Below are positions 33,612-43,126 of a stretch of 64,000 bases of DNA, one piece after another. The stretch is from Streptomyces sp. CB02009 (GTDB lineage: Bacteria > Actinomycetota > Actinomycetes > Streptomycetales > Streptomycetaceae), in assembly GCF_001905825.1 (NCBI RefSeq), contig NZ_LIVV01000001.1:1192379-1256378 (forward strand), given 5' to 3'. A program made the translations under genes and the position numbers. Numbering within the stretch: position 1 is the first letter of the stretch; every line of letters starts with the position of its first letter. The notes under the pieces were generated by a model that worked only from the letters and a program-made list of their open reading frames with translations, ran no database searches and had not been told where the DNA came from.

Positions 33612-35534
33612 GTGCGCAAGGAGTTCGAGAACAGGGTCCCGCCCCAGCGGCCGTCCCGTCCCGCCGCCGTCCCGGGCCCGCCTCCCCCCGGCCCGCCCCA
33701 CCACCGGCACGTGGCATCGCTGCGGGACCGGACGCAGTACTGGGTGGACCGCACCGTGGTGAAGGGCATGACCGCGGCGGCGGGCTGGCTCGCGCTGGTC
33801 TGCCTGGCTGTGGTGGCACCGGCGAGCGCCCTCCTCGTCTGGACCGACAACCGCTCGCCCGACACCCTCCAGGGCAAGGTCGCGACCGTCTGGCGGACCG
33901 TCGGCCAGACACTCCGGATCGGCGGCGAGGTCGGCCCGCCGCTGCGGATGGTCCTCTCCGTCCTGCTGGCCCTCGTCTCCCTCCTCTACGTCTCGACTCT
34001 CGTCGGCCTCGTCACCACCGCGATCACCGACCGGCTGACCGAGCTCCAGCGCGGCCAGTCGACGGTCGTGGAGCGCGGCCACTCACTGGTCCTCGGCTGG
34101 TCCGAGCAGACCCCGACGCTCGTCGCCGAGCTGCTCGCCGCGCATGCCCAGCGGCGGAACAGCGCGGTCGTGGTCCTCGCCGACCGCGACAAGCTCGACA
34201 TGGAGCGGGAGTTGCGGGCGGTTCTCGCCGCCGCCGGCGTCCGACGCGTCCGGCTCCTCTGCCGACGCGGCCGCCCCGCCGACCCGGCGGCTCTCGCCCG
34301 CGTCAGCCCGGCCGCCGCAGGAGCGGTCGTGGTGCTGCCGCCGGACACCCCCGAGGCCGACACCCAGGTCGTCAAGACGCTGCTCGCGCTACGGGCCGTG
34401 GTCGGCGACACGAGGCCGGTACGGGTCGTGGCGGCGGTCCGGCAGACCCAGCACGTCGCCACCGCGCGGCTCGCCGCCGGGCCCGGCGCGGTCGTCCTCG
34501 ACGTCGACGGCATCGCGGCCCGGACCCTCGTCCAGTGCGTCATCGAACCCGGCCTGTCGCTGGTCCTGGAGGACCTGCTCGACTTCGCCGGCGCCGAGCT
34601 GCACGTCCACCGTGTCCCCGGGCTCGGCGGCAGGACCTTCGCCGCGCTGCGGGCGGCCTGCGCGGACGCGTGCGTGGTGGGCCTCGTACGGCCCGACGGT
34701 TCCCCGCTCCTGAACCCCCCGCCGCAGACGGTCCTCGGCCCCGGCGACGCCGTCGTCGTCCTGGCGACGAACGAGACCCCGCCGACGTGGAACGGAACCC
34801 CGGTGTCAGAGTCCCCGCCGCCCCCGCCGCCTTCGCCCGGGCAGGCCGCGACCGCCTCCGCCATCCACGCCGTCCCCCGCCGCGTGCTCGTCCTCGGCTG
34901 GAACCGGCGAGGCCCCGAGGTCGTCGACGGGCTCGCCCGCAACGGCTGGGAGGCGGTCCGCGGGGAGACCCCTCCCATCGCTGACCCGGCCGACCGCGTC
35001 CTCGTCCTCGGCGGCCCGGACGGCCACCCCGACCCCGACGAGCACACCCTTGTCACCCTCCTCCGGCTCCGCGCCGCCGAGTGGGAGTCGGGCCGCCGGA
35101 GCCCCACGGTCGCCGAGCTGACGGACGCCCGGCACAGCCCCCTCGCCCCGGTCGGCCCGCACACAGACCTCGTGGTCGGCGGACGGCTCGTCGGCCTGCT
35201 CATGGCCCAGGTCTCGCAGACCGTCGAACTCGCGGCGGCCTTCGACGAGCTGTTCTCTCCGGAGGGCAACGCGGTCCGCCTCCGTCCCGCCACCGACTAC
35301 GTCCCCGCCGGGACCGAGGCGTCCTTCGCCGCACTCGTCGAGGCCGCCGGACGGCACGGCGACACCGCCCTCGGCTACCGCCCCGGAGACTCCCGGATCC
35401 CGCTGCTCAACCCGCCGAAAGCGGGAACGCGCCGTTGGGCGCACGACGACACTCTGATCGTCGTCACCACGGCCGGAACCCACCAGCCCCAGGAGCACCC
35501 TGTCAGGCCGGCCGACACCTCCGTACTCCCCTGA
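33612..35534 (+). CDS. CASTOR/POLLUX-like ion channel protein
   Basis: A 640-residue membrane protein starting at a GTG. Two hydrophobic helices lie near residues 52-75 and 112-132 (WLALVCLAVVAPASALLVWT; MVLSVLLALVSLLYVSTLVG), with a short pore-like loop between, followed by cytosolic TrkA/RCK-like NAD-binding folds: HSLVLGWSEQTPTLVAELLA, then RRVLVLGWNRRGPEVVDGLA. This layout is that of CASTOR/POLLUX-related cation channels. The N-terminus is Pro-rich. It lies 199 bp after the signalling fusion. Confidence 0.85.
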   Translation: MRKEFENRVPPQRPSRPAAVPGPPPPGPPHHRHVASLRDRTQYWVDRTVVKGMTAAAGWLALVCLAVVAPASALLVWTDNRSPDTLQGKVATVWRTVGQTLRIGGEVGPPLRMVLSVLLALVSLLYVSTLVGLVTTAITDRLTELQRGQSTVVERGHSLVLGWSEQTPTLVAELLAAHAQRRNSAVVVLADRDKLDMERELRAVLAAAGVRRVRLLCRRGRPADPAALARVSPAAAGAVVVLPPDTPEADTQVVKTLLALRAVVGDTRPVRVVAAVRQTQHVATARLAAGPGAVVLDVDGIAARTLVQCVIEPGLSLVLEDLLDFAGAELHVHRVPGLGGRTFAALRAACADACVVGLVRPDGSPLLNPPPQTVLGPGDAVVVLATNETPPTWNGTPVSESPPPPPPSPGQAATASAIHAVPRRVLVLGWNRRGPEVVDGLARNGWEAVRGETPPIADPADRVLVLGGPDGHPDPDEHTLVTLLRLRAAEWESGRRSPTVAELTDARHSPLAPVGPHTDLVVGGRLVGLLMAQVSQTVELAAAFDELFSPEGNAVRLRPATDYVPAGTEASFAALVEAAGRHGDTALGYRPGDSRIPLLNPPKAGTRRWAHDDTLIVVTTAGTHQPQEHPVRPADTSVLP

Positions 35535-35556
35535 GGCACCACGGAGAAGTCCGGGT

Positions 35557-35585
35557 GGTGCCCCACTGGGTCGAACCAGGGCACC
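35557..35585. terminator. Possible weak hairpin after channel gene
   Basis: ggtgccc (35557-35563) can pair with gggcacc (35579-35585). It lies just after the channel gene stop. The stem is short, so this is tentative. Confidence 0.35.
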
Positions 35586-35832
35586 GGGCGACAAGGGCCG
35601 CCGTCACCGCGGCCGCGGAAAGCCTCTACAAGCATGTGCGGAACGATCTGACTCCCGATCCCGCGGGCCCGGCGTGTGGCGGCGGGGGATTCGACGGGGT
35701 GGGAAGCGCTCGTCGGATGGGGCGAGCTGCCCGGAGAAACAGATGTGCGATTGTCGGTCACGCGTGATAGTCACTACCTCCACAGGAGAGTGATCACCGA
35801 CCTCCCTGTTCGGACATGCAAGGGGTGGGGAT

Positions 35833-36810
35833 ATGGCGTTGCTCGGCGACTGGGGGCTCACGCTGGGGAGATGGGCCGGTCGGCCCAGCGCTCGGGTGCA
35901 GAAGGACTCCGGCGATCCCGCGGTCGGCCGCGTACGGGAGGCCGCCAAGGCCGGGAACTGGACCGCCGTGCGCGAGGTGCTCGAGGCGCGTCCCGAGAGC
36001 GAGGACCGGGTCGAACTCCTGTGGGCCGTCGGCGACACCGCCGGAGTCGAGCGGTGGATCGCCCCGGTCCTCGAAGCGGAACCGGAGGCGGCCCTTCCCA
36101 GGCTCGTGGCGGGGATCCGTCACATCAGCTGGGGTTGGGAGGCCCGCACCAGCGCTTTCGCCTCCCAGGTCTCGCGCGAGCAGTTCGACATCTTCCACGC
36201 GCGCCTGCGCGCGGCCGAGACGTGGCTGTACGAGGCCGCCGAGCGCGAGCCGCTGTGGGTGTCCCCCTGGTACGGCCTCCAGGTGACCGGACGAGGCCTC
36301 CAGGTGGGTCAGGCCACGGCGCGGCGCCGGTTCGAGGCGACCGTACGAAGGGACCCGCGCCACCTTCAGGCGCACCAGCAGCAGTTGCAGCAGGTCTGCG
36401 ACAAGTGGGGCGGCTCGCACGAGGAGATGCACGCCTTCGCGTGCGCGTCCGCGTTCGGAGCCCCCGGGGGCACTCCGCTCGGCCAGCTCGTCGCCATCGC
36501 CCACATCGAGCAGTGGCTCTCCCTCGACGCGGGCGAGGACGCGGCGTACATGGGCGGCTACGAGGTGCGGGCCTCCCTCCACGAGGCCGCCGACCATTCC
36601 TTCCGGCACCCGGACTTCGTCCACGAGGGCAGCGGGATCCAGGTGCTCAACACCTTCGCGATGGCCTTCTCCGTCGCCGGGGAACGGGACGCGGCGCGGG
36701 AGTGCTTCCGGGCGACCGAGGGCCGTGTCACCGAGTTCCCCTGGTACTACCTCAACGGATCCGACCCCGCGGCGGCGTACCGGAAGCGGCGCTCGGCGAC
36801 CGGACGCTGA
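35833..36810 (+). CDS. TPR-like helical protein of unknown function
   Basis: A 325-residue soluble alpha-helical protein. VREAAKAGNWTAVREVLEAR and RRFEATVRRDPRHLQAHQQQ have tetratricopeptide-like helix-turn-helix character, and the middle AETWLYEAAEREPLWVSPWY is typical of related actinobacterial proteins. No catalytic motif is seen. It reads in the same direction as the HSP90/TPR operon, 240 bp upstream of it; the spacer is Pro/Arg-coding-like low complexity. An ATG with GGGGATA-type spacing starts it. Confidence 0.65.
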   Translation: MALLGDWGLTLGRWAGRPSARVQKDSGDPAVGRVREAAKAGNWTAVREVLEARPESEDRVELLWAVGDTAGVERWIAPVLEAEPEAALPRLVAGIRHISWGWEARTSAFASQVSREQFDIFHARLRAAETWLYEAAEREPLWVSPWYGLQVTGRGLQVGQATARRRFEATVRRDPRHLQAHQQQLQQVCDKWGGSHEEMHAFACASAFGAPGGTPLGQLVAIAHIEQWLSLDAGEDAAYMGGYEVRASLHEAADHSFRHPDFVHEGSGIQVLNTFAMAFSVAGERDAARECFRATEGRVTEFPWYYLNGSDPAAAYRKRRSATGR

Positions 36811-37050
36811 CGCGCCCGGGACACGGACGCCCAGCCCGTAACCGTTCGTTCGGCTCCGCAGCGGGACGCCGAATCCGTACCCCTGCCTCCGATGCCGCAG
36901 CCGGACGCCCACGCGTCCGGGCGCCGGCACCCGCACCCGTACCCCCTCCGCCGCCTCCGTCGCCACGCGACCCGAGCCCGCCCACTCCCGCCCGCACCGT
37001 CGCCGCTCCGCCCTCGTGGCGTCGGCGCGTCCACGGAAAGACTCCGCCAG

Positions 37051-38913
37051 GTGTCCCACTCCTCATCCGCCCACACCTTCCAGGTCGACCTGCGCGGCCT
37101 CGTCGACCTGCTCTCCCACCACCTCTACTCGAGCCCCCGCGTCTACCTGCGCGAGCTCCTGCAGAACGCCGTGGACGCCATCACCGCCCGCCAGGCGGTC
37201 GACCCCGGCGCGCCCGCGACCATCACCGTGCGCACCGGTGACACCCTCACGGTCACGGACACCGGCATCGGTCTGACCGAGGCGGACGTCCACCGCTTCC
37301 TCGCCACCATCGGACGCAGCTCGAAGCGGACCGCCGACGGAGCCCTCGACGGGGCCGGACTCGACGCCGCCCGCGGCGACTTCATCGGCCAGTTCGGCAT
37401 CGGCCTGCTCGCCTGCTTCGTCGTCGCCGACGAGATCACGGTGGTCAGCCGGTCCGCCAACGACCCTTCGGCCCCCGCCGTCGAATGGCGCGGTCACTCC
37501 GACGGGCGTTACACGATCCAGACGCTGCCCGCCTCGGCCGTGCCCGAGCCGGGGACGACGGTGCGACTCACCCCGCGCGCCGACAACGCCGAGTGGACGA
37601 GCCCGGAGCGGGTCGTCTCCCTGGCCCGGCACTACGGCGGCCTCCTGCGGCACGAGGTCGCGGTCGTCGGACCGCGGGGCGAGAAGCACCAGGTCAACGA
37701 GGCGCCCCCGTGGGACCGGGACCACCGCTCCCCGCTGGCGCGGCGCGAGGCCTTCACCGCGTACTGCCGCGGCCTCTTCGACTTCACCCCGCTCGACACG
37801 ATCGAGCTGGACCTCCCGGCGGCGGGGCTGCGAGGTGTCGCGTACGTCCTCCCGACAGCCGTGAGCCCGGCGCAGCGCGCGGGGCACCGGGTACACCTCA
37901 AGGGAATGCTGCTCACCGACCAGGCGCCCGAACTGCTGCCGGAGTGGGCCTTCTTCGTGCGCTGCGTGGTCGACACCACCAGTCTGCGGCCGACGGCCTC
38001 CCGGGAGGCGCTGTACGAGGACGGCACCCTGTCCGCCGTACGGGACGCCCTGGGAGAGCGGATCCGCGACTGGCTCACCGGGCTCGCCGCCAGCGACCCG
38101 TCGCTGCTTCACCGCTTCATCGACACCCACCACCTCGCGGTGAAGGCACTCGCCCGGCACGACGACGAGCTGCTGCGGATCGTGCTGCCCTGGCTGCCGT
38201 TCGAGACCACCGACGGCAACGTCACGCTGGAGGAGTTCGCCCGCACGCACCGCACCCTGCTCGTCACCCGCAGCGTCGAGGAGTTCCGTCAGGTCGCCCC
38301 GATCGCCGCGGCTGCGGGCCTGGGCGTGGTCAACGGCGGCTACACCTACGACCGCGACCTCGTGCACCGGCTCCCCGAGATCCGTCCGGGCACGGCCGTC
38401 ACGGACCTCGATCCCGCCACCGTCACCGCCCACCTCGACGCCGTCGACCCGACCGCCGAACTCCGGTCCGCCGCGTTCCTGTCCATCGCCCGGGAGACGA
38501 TCGGCGTCCACGACTGCGACGTGGTCCTGCGGGACTTCCAGCCGGTCACCGCCCCGGCGCTCCTCCTCGACAACAGGGACGCGCGCCACGAGCGGACCCG
38601 CTCCAGCCTCGCCGCCGAGAGCGACGGCCTCTGGGCCGACATCCTCGGCTCCCTCCGGCACGAGACCCCGCGCGCCCAGCTCGTCCTGAACCACCTCAAC
38701 CCGCTGGTCCGCCAGGCGATCACGATCAGCGAGCGGGGGCTGGCCGTCACGGCCGCCGAGGCCCTCTACGGCCAGGCGCTGCTGCTCAGCCGCCGCCCGC
38801 TCCGGGCGAGCGAGAGCGCCCTGCTCAACCGGGCCTTCATCGGCCTGCTCACCCACGCCATGCACCAACCCGGCACGGCCACGCCCGGCTCCGAGCCCCG
38901 GAAGGAACTGTAG
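37051..38913 (+). CDS. HSP90-family chaperone-like ATPase
   Basis: A 620-residue protein from a GTG at 37051. The GHKL N-terminal domain carries the HSP90 N-box variant YLRELLQNAVDAI (residues 32-44; usual ELISNASDA), the TDTGIGL motif (69-75) and the GQFGIGLLACF lid (113-123). The middle-domain catalytic segment includes LRPTASREALYED, where the family Arg resides. It is shorter than or comparable to bacterial HtpG and divergent, so a specialised paralogue is likely. The next gene starts directly after its stop, indicating translational coupling. Confidence 0.85.
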   Translation: MSHSSSAHTFQVDLRGLVDLLSHHLYSSPRVYLRELLQNAVDAITARQAVDPGAPATITVRTGDTLTVTDTGIGLTEADVHRFLATIGRSSKRTADGALDGAGLDAARGDFIGQFGIGLLACFVVADEITVVSRSANDPSAPAVEWRGHSDGRYTIQTLPASAVPEPGTTVRLTPRADNAEWTSPERVVSLARHYGGLLRHEVAVVGPRGEKHQVNEAPPWDRDHRSPLARREAFTAYCRGLFDFTPLDTIELDLPAAGLRGVAYVLPTAVSPAQRAGHRVHLKGMLLTDQAPELLPEWAFFVRCVVDTTSLRPTASREALYEDGTLSAVRDALGERIRDWLTGLAASDPSLLHRFIDTHHLAVKALARHDDELLRIVLPWLPFETTDGNVTLEEFARTHRTLLVTRSVEEFRQVAPIAAAAGLGVVNGGYTYDRDLVHRLPEIRPGTAVTDLDPATVTAHLDAVDPTAELRSAAFLSIARETIGVHDCDVVLRDFQPVTAPALLLDNRDARHERTRSSLAAESDGLWADILGSLRHETPRAQLVLNHLNPLVRQAITISERGLAVTAAEALYGQALLLSRRPLRASESALLNRAFIGLLTHAMHQPGTATPGSEPRKEL

Positions 38914-41900
38914 ATGCTGGACACGCCCGAGGCCGTCGTCGAGGCGCTCCGCGAGAACAACGAACGTCCCCACGGCCTGCCCCGTACCGTGACCGCGGAG
39001 GAGCTCGTCGAGGCCGCCGAGCCCTTCGACAAGCCCGACGTCCTGGTCACGGCCCTGCTGGAGCTGATGTCGGCGTACGAGTTCACCGGCGAGCACCGCA
39101 AGTCGCCGGTGGTCTTCGCCCGGCTGCTCAAGCTGTGGGACACCGCTCCCGAGGCGTTCAGCCAGTGGGAGGCCCACCAGGTCTTCTGGCGGTTCAAGTG
39201 GGTGACGACGTCCCTGCTCCAGGTCCCCGAGATGCCGCTGGCATCCGTCCGGAGCTGGATCGAGCAGATGCGCGGCCGGTACGAGGCGGCCGAGCACGGC
39301 ATGCAGCCGGTGGCCGCGATGCGCTACCATGTGGCGCTCCACACCGGCAGCGGTCTCGACGACGCGTACGACCTCTGGGCCACCCGGCCCCGGACCGAGC
39401 TGAGCGACTGCGAGGCCTGCGAGACCCGCCACTTCGCCTGGCACCAGGTGGTGGCGGGAGACGACGCGGGCGCGCTGGACACCTGGCGGCCGGTCTTCGA
39501 CGGCGCCCAGTCCTGCACCGAGGAACCGCAGGTCAGTCAGGCGCGCGCGTTGCTGCCGCTGCTGCGTCTGGGGCGGACGGACGAGGCCCGCTCCCACCAC
39601 CTCACCGGCTACCGACGGGTCCGTGGCCACACCGGCATGCAGGAGGAGGTCGGTCTGCACCTGGAGTTCTGCGCCCTCTCGCGCAACGAGGGCCGGGGCC
39701 TGGAGATCCTGGCGGAGAACCGCCCCCTCTTCGAGGCGACGGGCGCACCGCTGGCCCATCTGGAGCTTCTCACCGGTGTCGAGGTGCTGCTCGCCCGGCT
39801 CGTCGGCGACGGCCACGGCGACACCCCCGTGGCCGGCCCGCCCGGCCGGACCTGGACGGCGGCCGGACTCTCCGCCCACGTGCGCTCCGAGGCGGACCGG
39901 CTCTCCGCCGCCTTCGACGCGCGCAACGGCACACCGGCCGTCGGGGACCGCCGCCGCTCACGTCTCGAGCGGCGTCCGCTGCTCGACGAGCCGCTGCCGC
40001 TCGGGCTCAGGTCGTCCGCGACCCGCTCTCCCGCACGGGCGGGCGCGGCGGCGGGGGCAGGTGCGGCCGTACCCGCCCTCGCGGCCACGGCCGGGCCGGA
40101 GGTTCCCGACGACTTCTTCTCCCTGGTGACCGAGGCACGGCGGATGGCCGCGCTCGGACATCCCGGGGACACCCGCCTCTGGACCCGCGTAGCCGAACGC
40201 GTCGCGGAAGACGGCACCGCGCACGATGACCGGCTCGGCCCGGAGGAACTGCTCCGCGCTGAGCTGGCCGAGCAGCGCGCGTACCGACTCCTGCAGGACG
40301 ACCGCCACGCGGAGAGCGTCGCCGAGCTGGAGCTGGCCGCCGACCTGTTCGAGCGGCTCGCGATGCCGTGGCAGGCGCTCTCCACGCGGGCGCGTGCCCT
40401 TGCCTGGGGGACCACGTCCGAGGCCGCCGCGGACCTGGTCCGCGCGGCGGGGGACGGCGACGATCCGCGGGTGGACACGGACACGGACAAGAACGGCGAC
40501 ACGGACGCGGATACGGACAGGGACGGCGACGATGGGCCGGCGTCCACGAGGGCGGATGCCGTCCGGGCCTCCCTCGACGCCTGCCTGCGCGAGGCCGAGC
40601 GGCTCAGCACCGAGGCTCCCTTCACCGGCGAGCCGCAGCCGCTCGGCGAGGCCGAGGCCGTCGCCTGCCCCGACCTGGCGTCGGATCGCGCGCTGGAGTA
40701 CCTGACCGTCCTGTACTCGGCGCTGTTCGCCGCCTATCAGGACCTCCAGCGGCACCTGCCGGAGGCCCCTGACGCGGTGTGCGAGCGGTTCGAGGAGGCG
40801 GCAGGGCGGCTGCGGACAGAGGCGGAGCGCCTCTCCGTGCGCCACCACGTGGCCAACACCCGCCAGTTCATTGCCGACATCGCCGTCCAGCGCGGTGACA
40901 CCGCCCTGGCGGAGTCGGAGCTGCGCGCGGCCCTGGAGGACGTCGAGGCGTCCGGGCGGCCCTGGCGGGGTTCGCGGCCGCGCGCGCTGCTCGCGCAGAT
41001 CCTCCTGGCGGGGCAGGCGCCGGCGGAGGCTGCGGAGCTGCTGCACCGGGCGATCTCCGACGCGGTGCGGTACGACGACACGGACTTCCCGCTGGCCCCG
41101 ACGTACGCACTGCTCGGCCACGCGTCCTCGCACCTCGGGGACTCCGCCGGCGCCGTGCGCCACCTCTCCGAGGCGGCCGCGCGGTTCGACCAGGACGGGA
41201 CCCACGACGACGCCGCCCAGGCGCGTCTGCATCTGGCCGACGTCCTCGCCGGTACGGGGCAGCAGGCGGACGCCGTCGCCGTGCTGGAGTCCGTCCTCAC
41301 CGACGAGGCGGCCGCGTCGCTCGACGAACGCCTCGTCGCCCAGGCCCGGCTCACCCTGGCACGCGGGATGCGGGAGCTGGAGGAGTTCCTCGCCTCGGCC
41401 GAGGAGTTCCTGCGTCTCGCGGACACCGTCGCGGCCTGGGAGGACGACCGCACGACCCACACTCTGGTGGCTGCCGAGGCGGCGACGACGCTCGCCATGG
41501 CCGACCGCTGGGAGGCGGCGGGCACGGCGTACGAGCGGGCGGTCGCCGCGCACGCCGAGGCGCCGCACCCCCCGCTGATCGTCCATATGATGCGCGAGTT
41601 CGCCCGCCTCACCATGGCCGCGCGGGAAGAGGACGGCGTCGACGAGGCACTGCGGCACCTGGTGGAGGCCGACGCGGTCGTCGCGGCCGTTCCGGACGGC
41701 ACCGGGGACTTCCAGCGCTGGTACGAGACCGGCGAGATCCATTACCGCCGAGCCCGTGTCCTCGCCCAGGCGGAACGCTTCCCGGAGGCCCTGACCGAGG
41801 CGGAGGCGGCTGTCGCGGCGCACGAAGAGGGCGGGCCTCAGGGTGAGTTGGCGCGCGCCGAGGCGGTCAGGATCGCGGCCCTCATCGAGGGCAACTGCCT

Positions 41901-42021
41901 GGGCCGCTTCCAGGAGGCGGTCGCCCGCCTCACGGTGGCCGCGTCCCGCTGCCGCGAGGCGGACCTCACGCAGGCCGCCGAGATCCTGGACTCCCTGCGC
42001 GAGGACTACGCGACGCGGTAG
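38914..42021 (+). CDS. Large TPR-like repeat protein coupled to the HSP90 gene
   Basis: A 1035-residue soluble protein, mostly alpha-helical, whose ATG follows the HSP90 TAG with no spacer. Helical pairs typical of tetratricopeptide repeats recur, for example YALLGHASSHLGDSAGAVRH, LSEAAARFDQDGTHDDAAQA and EALTEAEAAVAAHEEGG in the C-terminal half. Its tight coupling suggests it is the client-selecting or co-chaperone partner. An odd acidic insert (DTDTDKNGDTDADTDRDGDD, about residues 522-541) lies between the two halves and resembles a calcium-binding DxDxDG loop run. Confidence 0.8.
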   Translation: MLDTPEAVVEALRENNERPHGLPRTVTAEELVEAAEPFDKPDVLVTALLELMSAYEFTGEHRKSPVVFARLLKLWDTAPEAFSQWEAHQVFWRFKWVTTSLLQVPEMPLASVRSWIEQMRGRYEAAEHGMQPVAAMRYHVALHTGSGLDDAYDLWATRPRTELSDCEACETRHFAWHQVVAGDDAGALDTWRPVFDGAQSCTEEPQVSQARALLPLLRLGRTDEARSHHLTGYRRVRGHTGMQEEVGLHLEFCALSRNEGRGLEILAENRPLFEATGAPLAHLELLTGVEVLLARLVGDGHGDTPVAGPPGRTWTAAGLSAHVRSEADRLSAAFDARNGTPAVGDRRRSRLERRPLLDEPLPLGLRSSATRSPARAGAAAGAGAAVPALAATAGPEVPDDFFSLVTEARRMAALGHPGDTRLWTRVAERVAEDGTAHDDRLGPEELLRAELAEQRAYRLLQDDRHAESVAELELAADLFERLAMPWQALSTRARALAWGTTSEAAADLVRAAGDGDDPRVDTDTDKNGDTDADTDRDGDDGPASTRADAVRASLDACLREAERLSTEAPFTGEPQPLGEAEAVACPDLASDRALEYLTVLYSALFAAYQDLQRHLPEAPDAVCERFEEAAGRLRTEAERLSVRHHVANTRQFIADIAVQRGDTALAESELRAALEDVEASGRPWRGSRPRALLAQILLAGQAPAEAAELLHRAISDAVRYDDTDFPLAPTYALLGHASSHLGDSAGAVRHLSEAAARFDQDGTHDDAAQARLHLADVLAGTGQQADAVAVLESVLTDEAAASLDERLVAQARLTLARGMRELEEFLASAEEFLRLADTVAAWEDDRTTHTLVAAEAATTLAMADRWEAAGTAYERAVAAHAEAPHPPLIVHMMREFARLTMAAREEDGVDEALRHLVEADAVVAAVPDGTGDFQRWYETGEIHYRRARVLAQAERFPEALTEAEAAVAAHEEGGPQGELARAEAVRIAALIEGNCLGRFQEAVARLTVAASRCREADLTQAAEILDSLREDYATR

Positions 42022-42033
42022 CCGGGGCCGGAA

Positions 42034-42076
42034 CGGCAGCCGCCCCCGGACCGGAGGGGTTCGGGGGCGGCTGCCG
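42034..42076. terminator. Terminator hairpin after the HSP90/TPR operon
   Basis: cggcagccgcccccg (42034-42048) pairs with cgggggcggctgccg (42062-42076), 15 bp perfect. It lies between the rightward operon and the leftward NEW3 gene, so it may serve both. Confidence 0.85.
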
Positions 42077-42099
42077 GGGATCACGTCATGCGTACGGGA

Positions 42100-43095
42100 T
42101 CAGGAGGCGACGGCCATGTCGAAGACGTGGATGCCGGCGTTGTCCGGCAGGACGACGAAGTCGACCTGCTTGCCCGCGTCGAGCGGGATCGAGTGGGCGA
42201 ACACGCGGTAGGCGATGCCCGCGTTTCCGTATCCGCTCGGGCGGTTGCGGCCGTCGGACGACGCCACGAGCGTCGCGCCGTGGGCGTCGGCCGCGGCGAA
42301 CGACCAGTTGGGGAAGCCGAACGACCCCTTGGTGGAGGTGCCGTCCTTGTAGTACACGGTGGCACTGCCCGTCGCGCTGCTCCCGACGCCCGAACCCAGG
42401 AGGACGAGCCGGCTGCCCTGGCCGCTCAGAGCGACGGCCTGTCCGGCGCTCGACACGTTGTCCTTCGTGCCGCTCGGCACGTCCGGCCAGGTCAGCTTCG
42501 CACCCAGCGCGCTCACGGGCGCGCCGCGGGTCAGGCCGACCGCGGCGAGCTTCTGTGCGGAGAAGCTGTTGCCCTCGCCGTCGTAGTCACCGGGGGCCGT
42601 GTTGCTCTCGTCCGTGATCGCGACACCGTTGTAGGCGGCCTTCAGGCTCGCCAGGGGCTCGCCGCTGCGCTGGGACAGCGTGCCGGTGGCGGACCCGGCG
42701 CCGTCACCGCCCTTGTAGGTCACGGCAGCGGTGAACGTCCGGATGGTGAAGCCCGGGCGCTGCTCCGGCACCTGGATCCTGAACTCGGTCTCGGCGGACT
42801 GGCCGGTGGCCAGGGCGCCGCTCACCACCCGTTCGGCCGGCTGGACCGCCCAGCCCACCGGTCCGCCGAACGACACCTTCAACGACCGCATGCGGTCGGG
42901 TCCCGCGTTCCTGACGGTCACCTTCACCGTCGAGATGGCCGGCCCCTGGAGGTCGACCGGCGTGATGACCACCTCCGTCTTCGCCGGGGCGGATGCCGGT
43001 TGCGGTCCGGCCGCGACCGCCTGCGCGGGGACGAGAAGCATGGCCCCCGCCACGGCCGCGGCTCTGAACAGGGTGATCACTCGGGCTGATCGCAC
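42100..43095 (-). CDS. Secreted NEW3-domain protein
   Basis: The protein has 331 residues from a GTG at 43095, well placed behind AAGGAG. Signal peptide: LFRAAAVAGAMLLVPAQAVA. The first half has VDLQGPAISTVKVTVRNAGP and WAVQPAERVVSGALATGQSA, the NEW3 (NPCBM-associated, alpha-galactosidase) Ig-like domain. The second half (YNGVAITDESNTAPGDYDGE, FSAQKLAAVGLTRGAPVSAL) is a beta-sandwich found at the C-termini of Streptomyces glycosidases. It has no catalytic domain and lies 31 bp after the GH109-like gene, so it may be its accessory lectin. Confidence 0.8.
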   Translation of the reverse strand: MRSARVITLFRAAAVAGAMLLVPAQAVAAGPQPASAPAKTEVVITPVDLQGPAISTVKVTVRNAGPDRMRSLKVSFGGPVGWAVQPAERVVSGALATGQSAETEFRIQVPEQRPGFTIRTFTAAVTYKGGDGAGSATGTLSQRSGEPLASLKAAYNGVAITDESNTAPGDYDGEGNSFSAQKLAAVGLTRGAPVSALGAKLTWPDVPSGTKDNVSSAGQAVALSGQGSRLVLLGSGVGSSATGSATVYYKDGTSTKGSFGFPNWSFAAADAHGATLVASSDGRNRPSGYGNAGIAYRVFAHSIPLDAGKQVDFVVLPDNAGIHVFDMAVAS

Positions 43096-43126
43096 GGTCG
43101 GTCTCCTTCGCGGTGGTGGGGGATGG

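Noticed and set aside
37063..39879. 938-codon minus ORF opposite the HSP90/TPR genes
   Set aside because: Antisense shadow; its peptide is low-complexity Gly/Arg/Val-rich with no motif, while the plus strand has clear HSP90 motifs.
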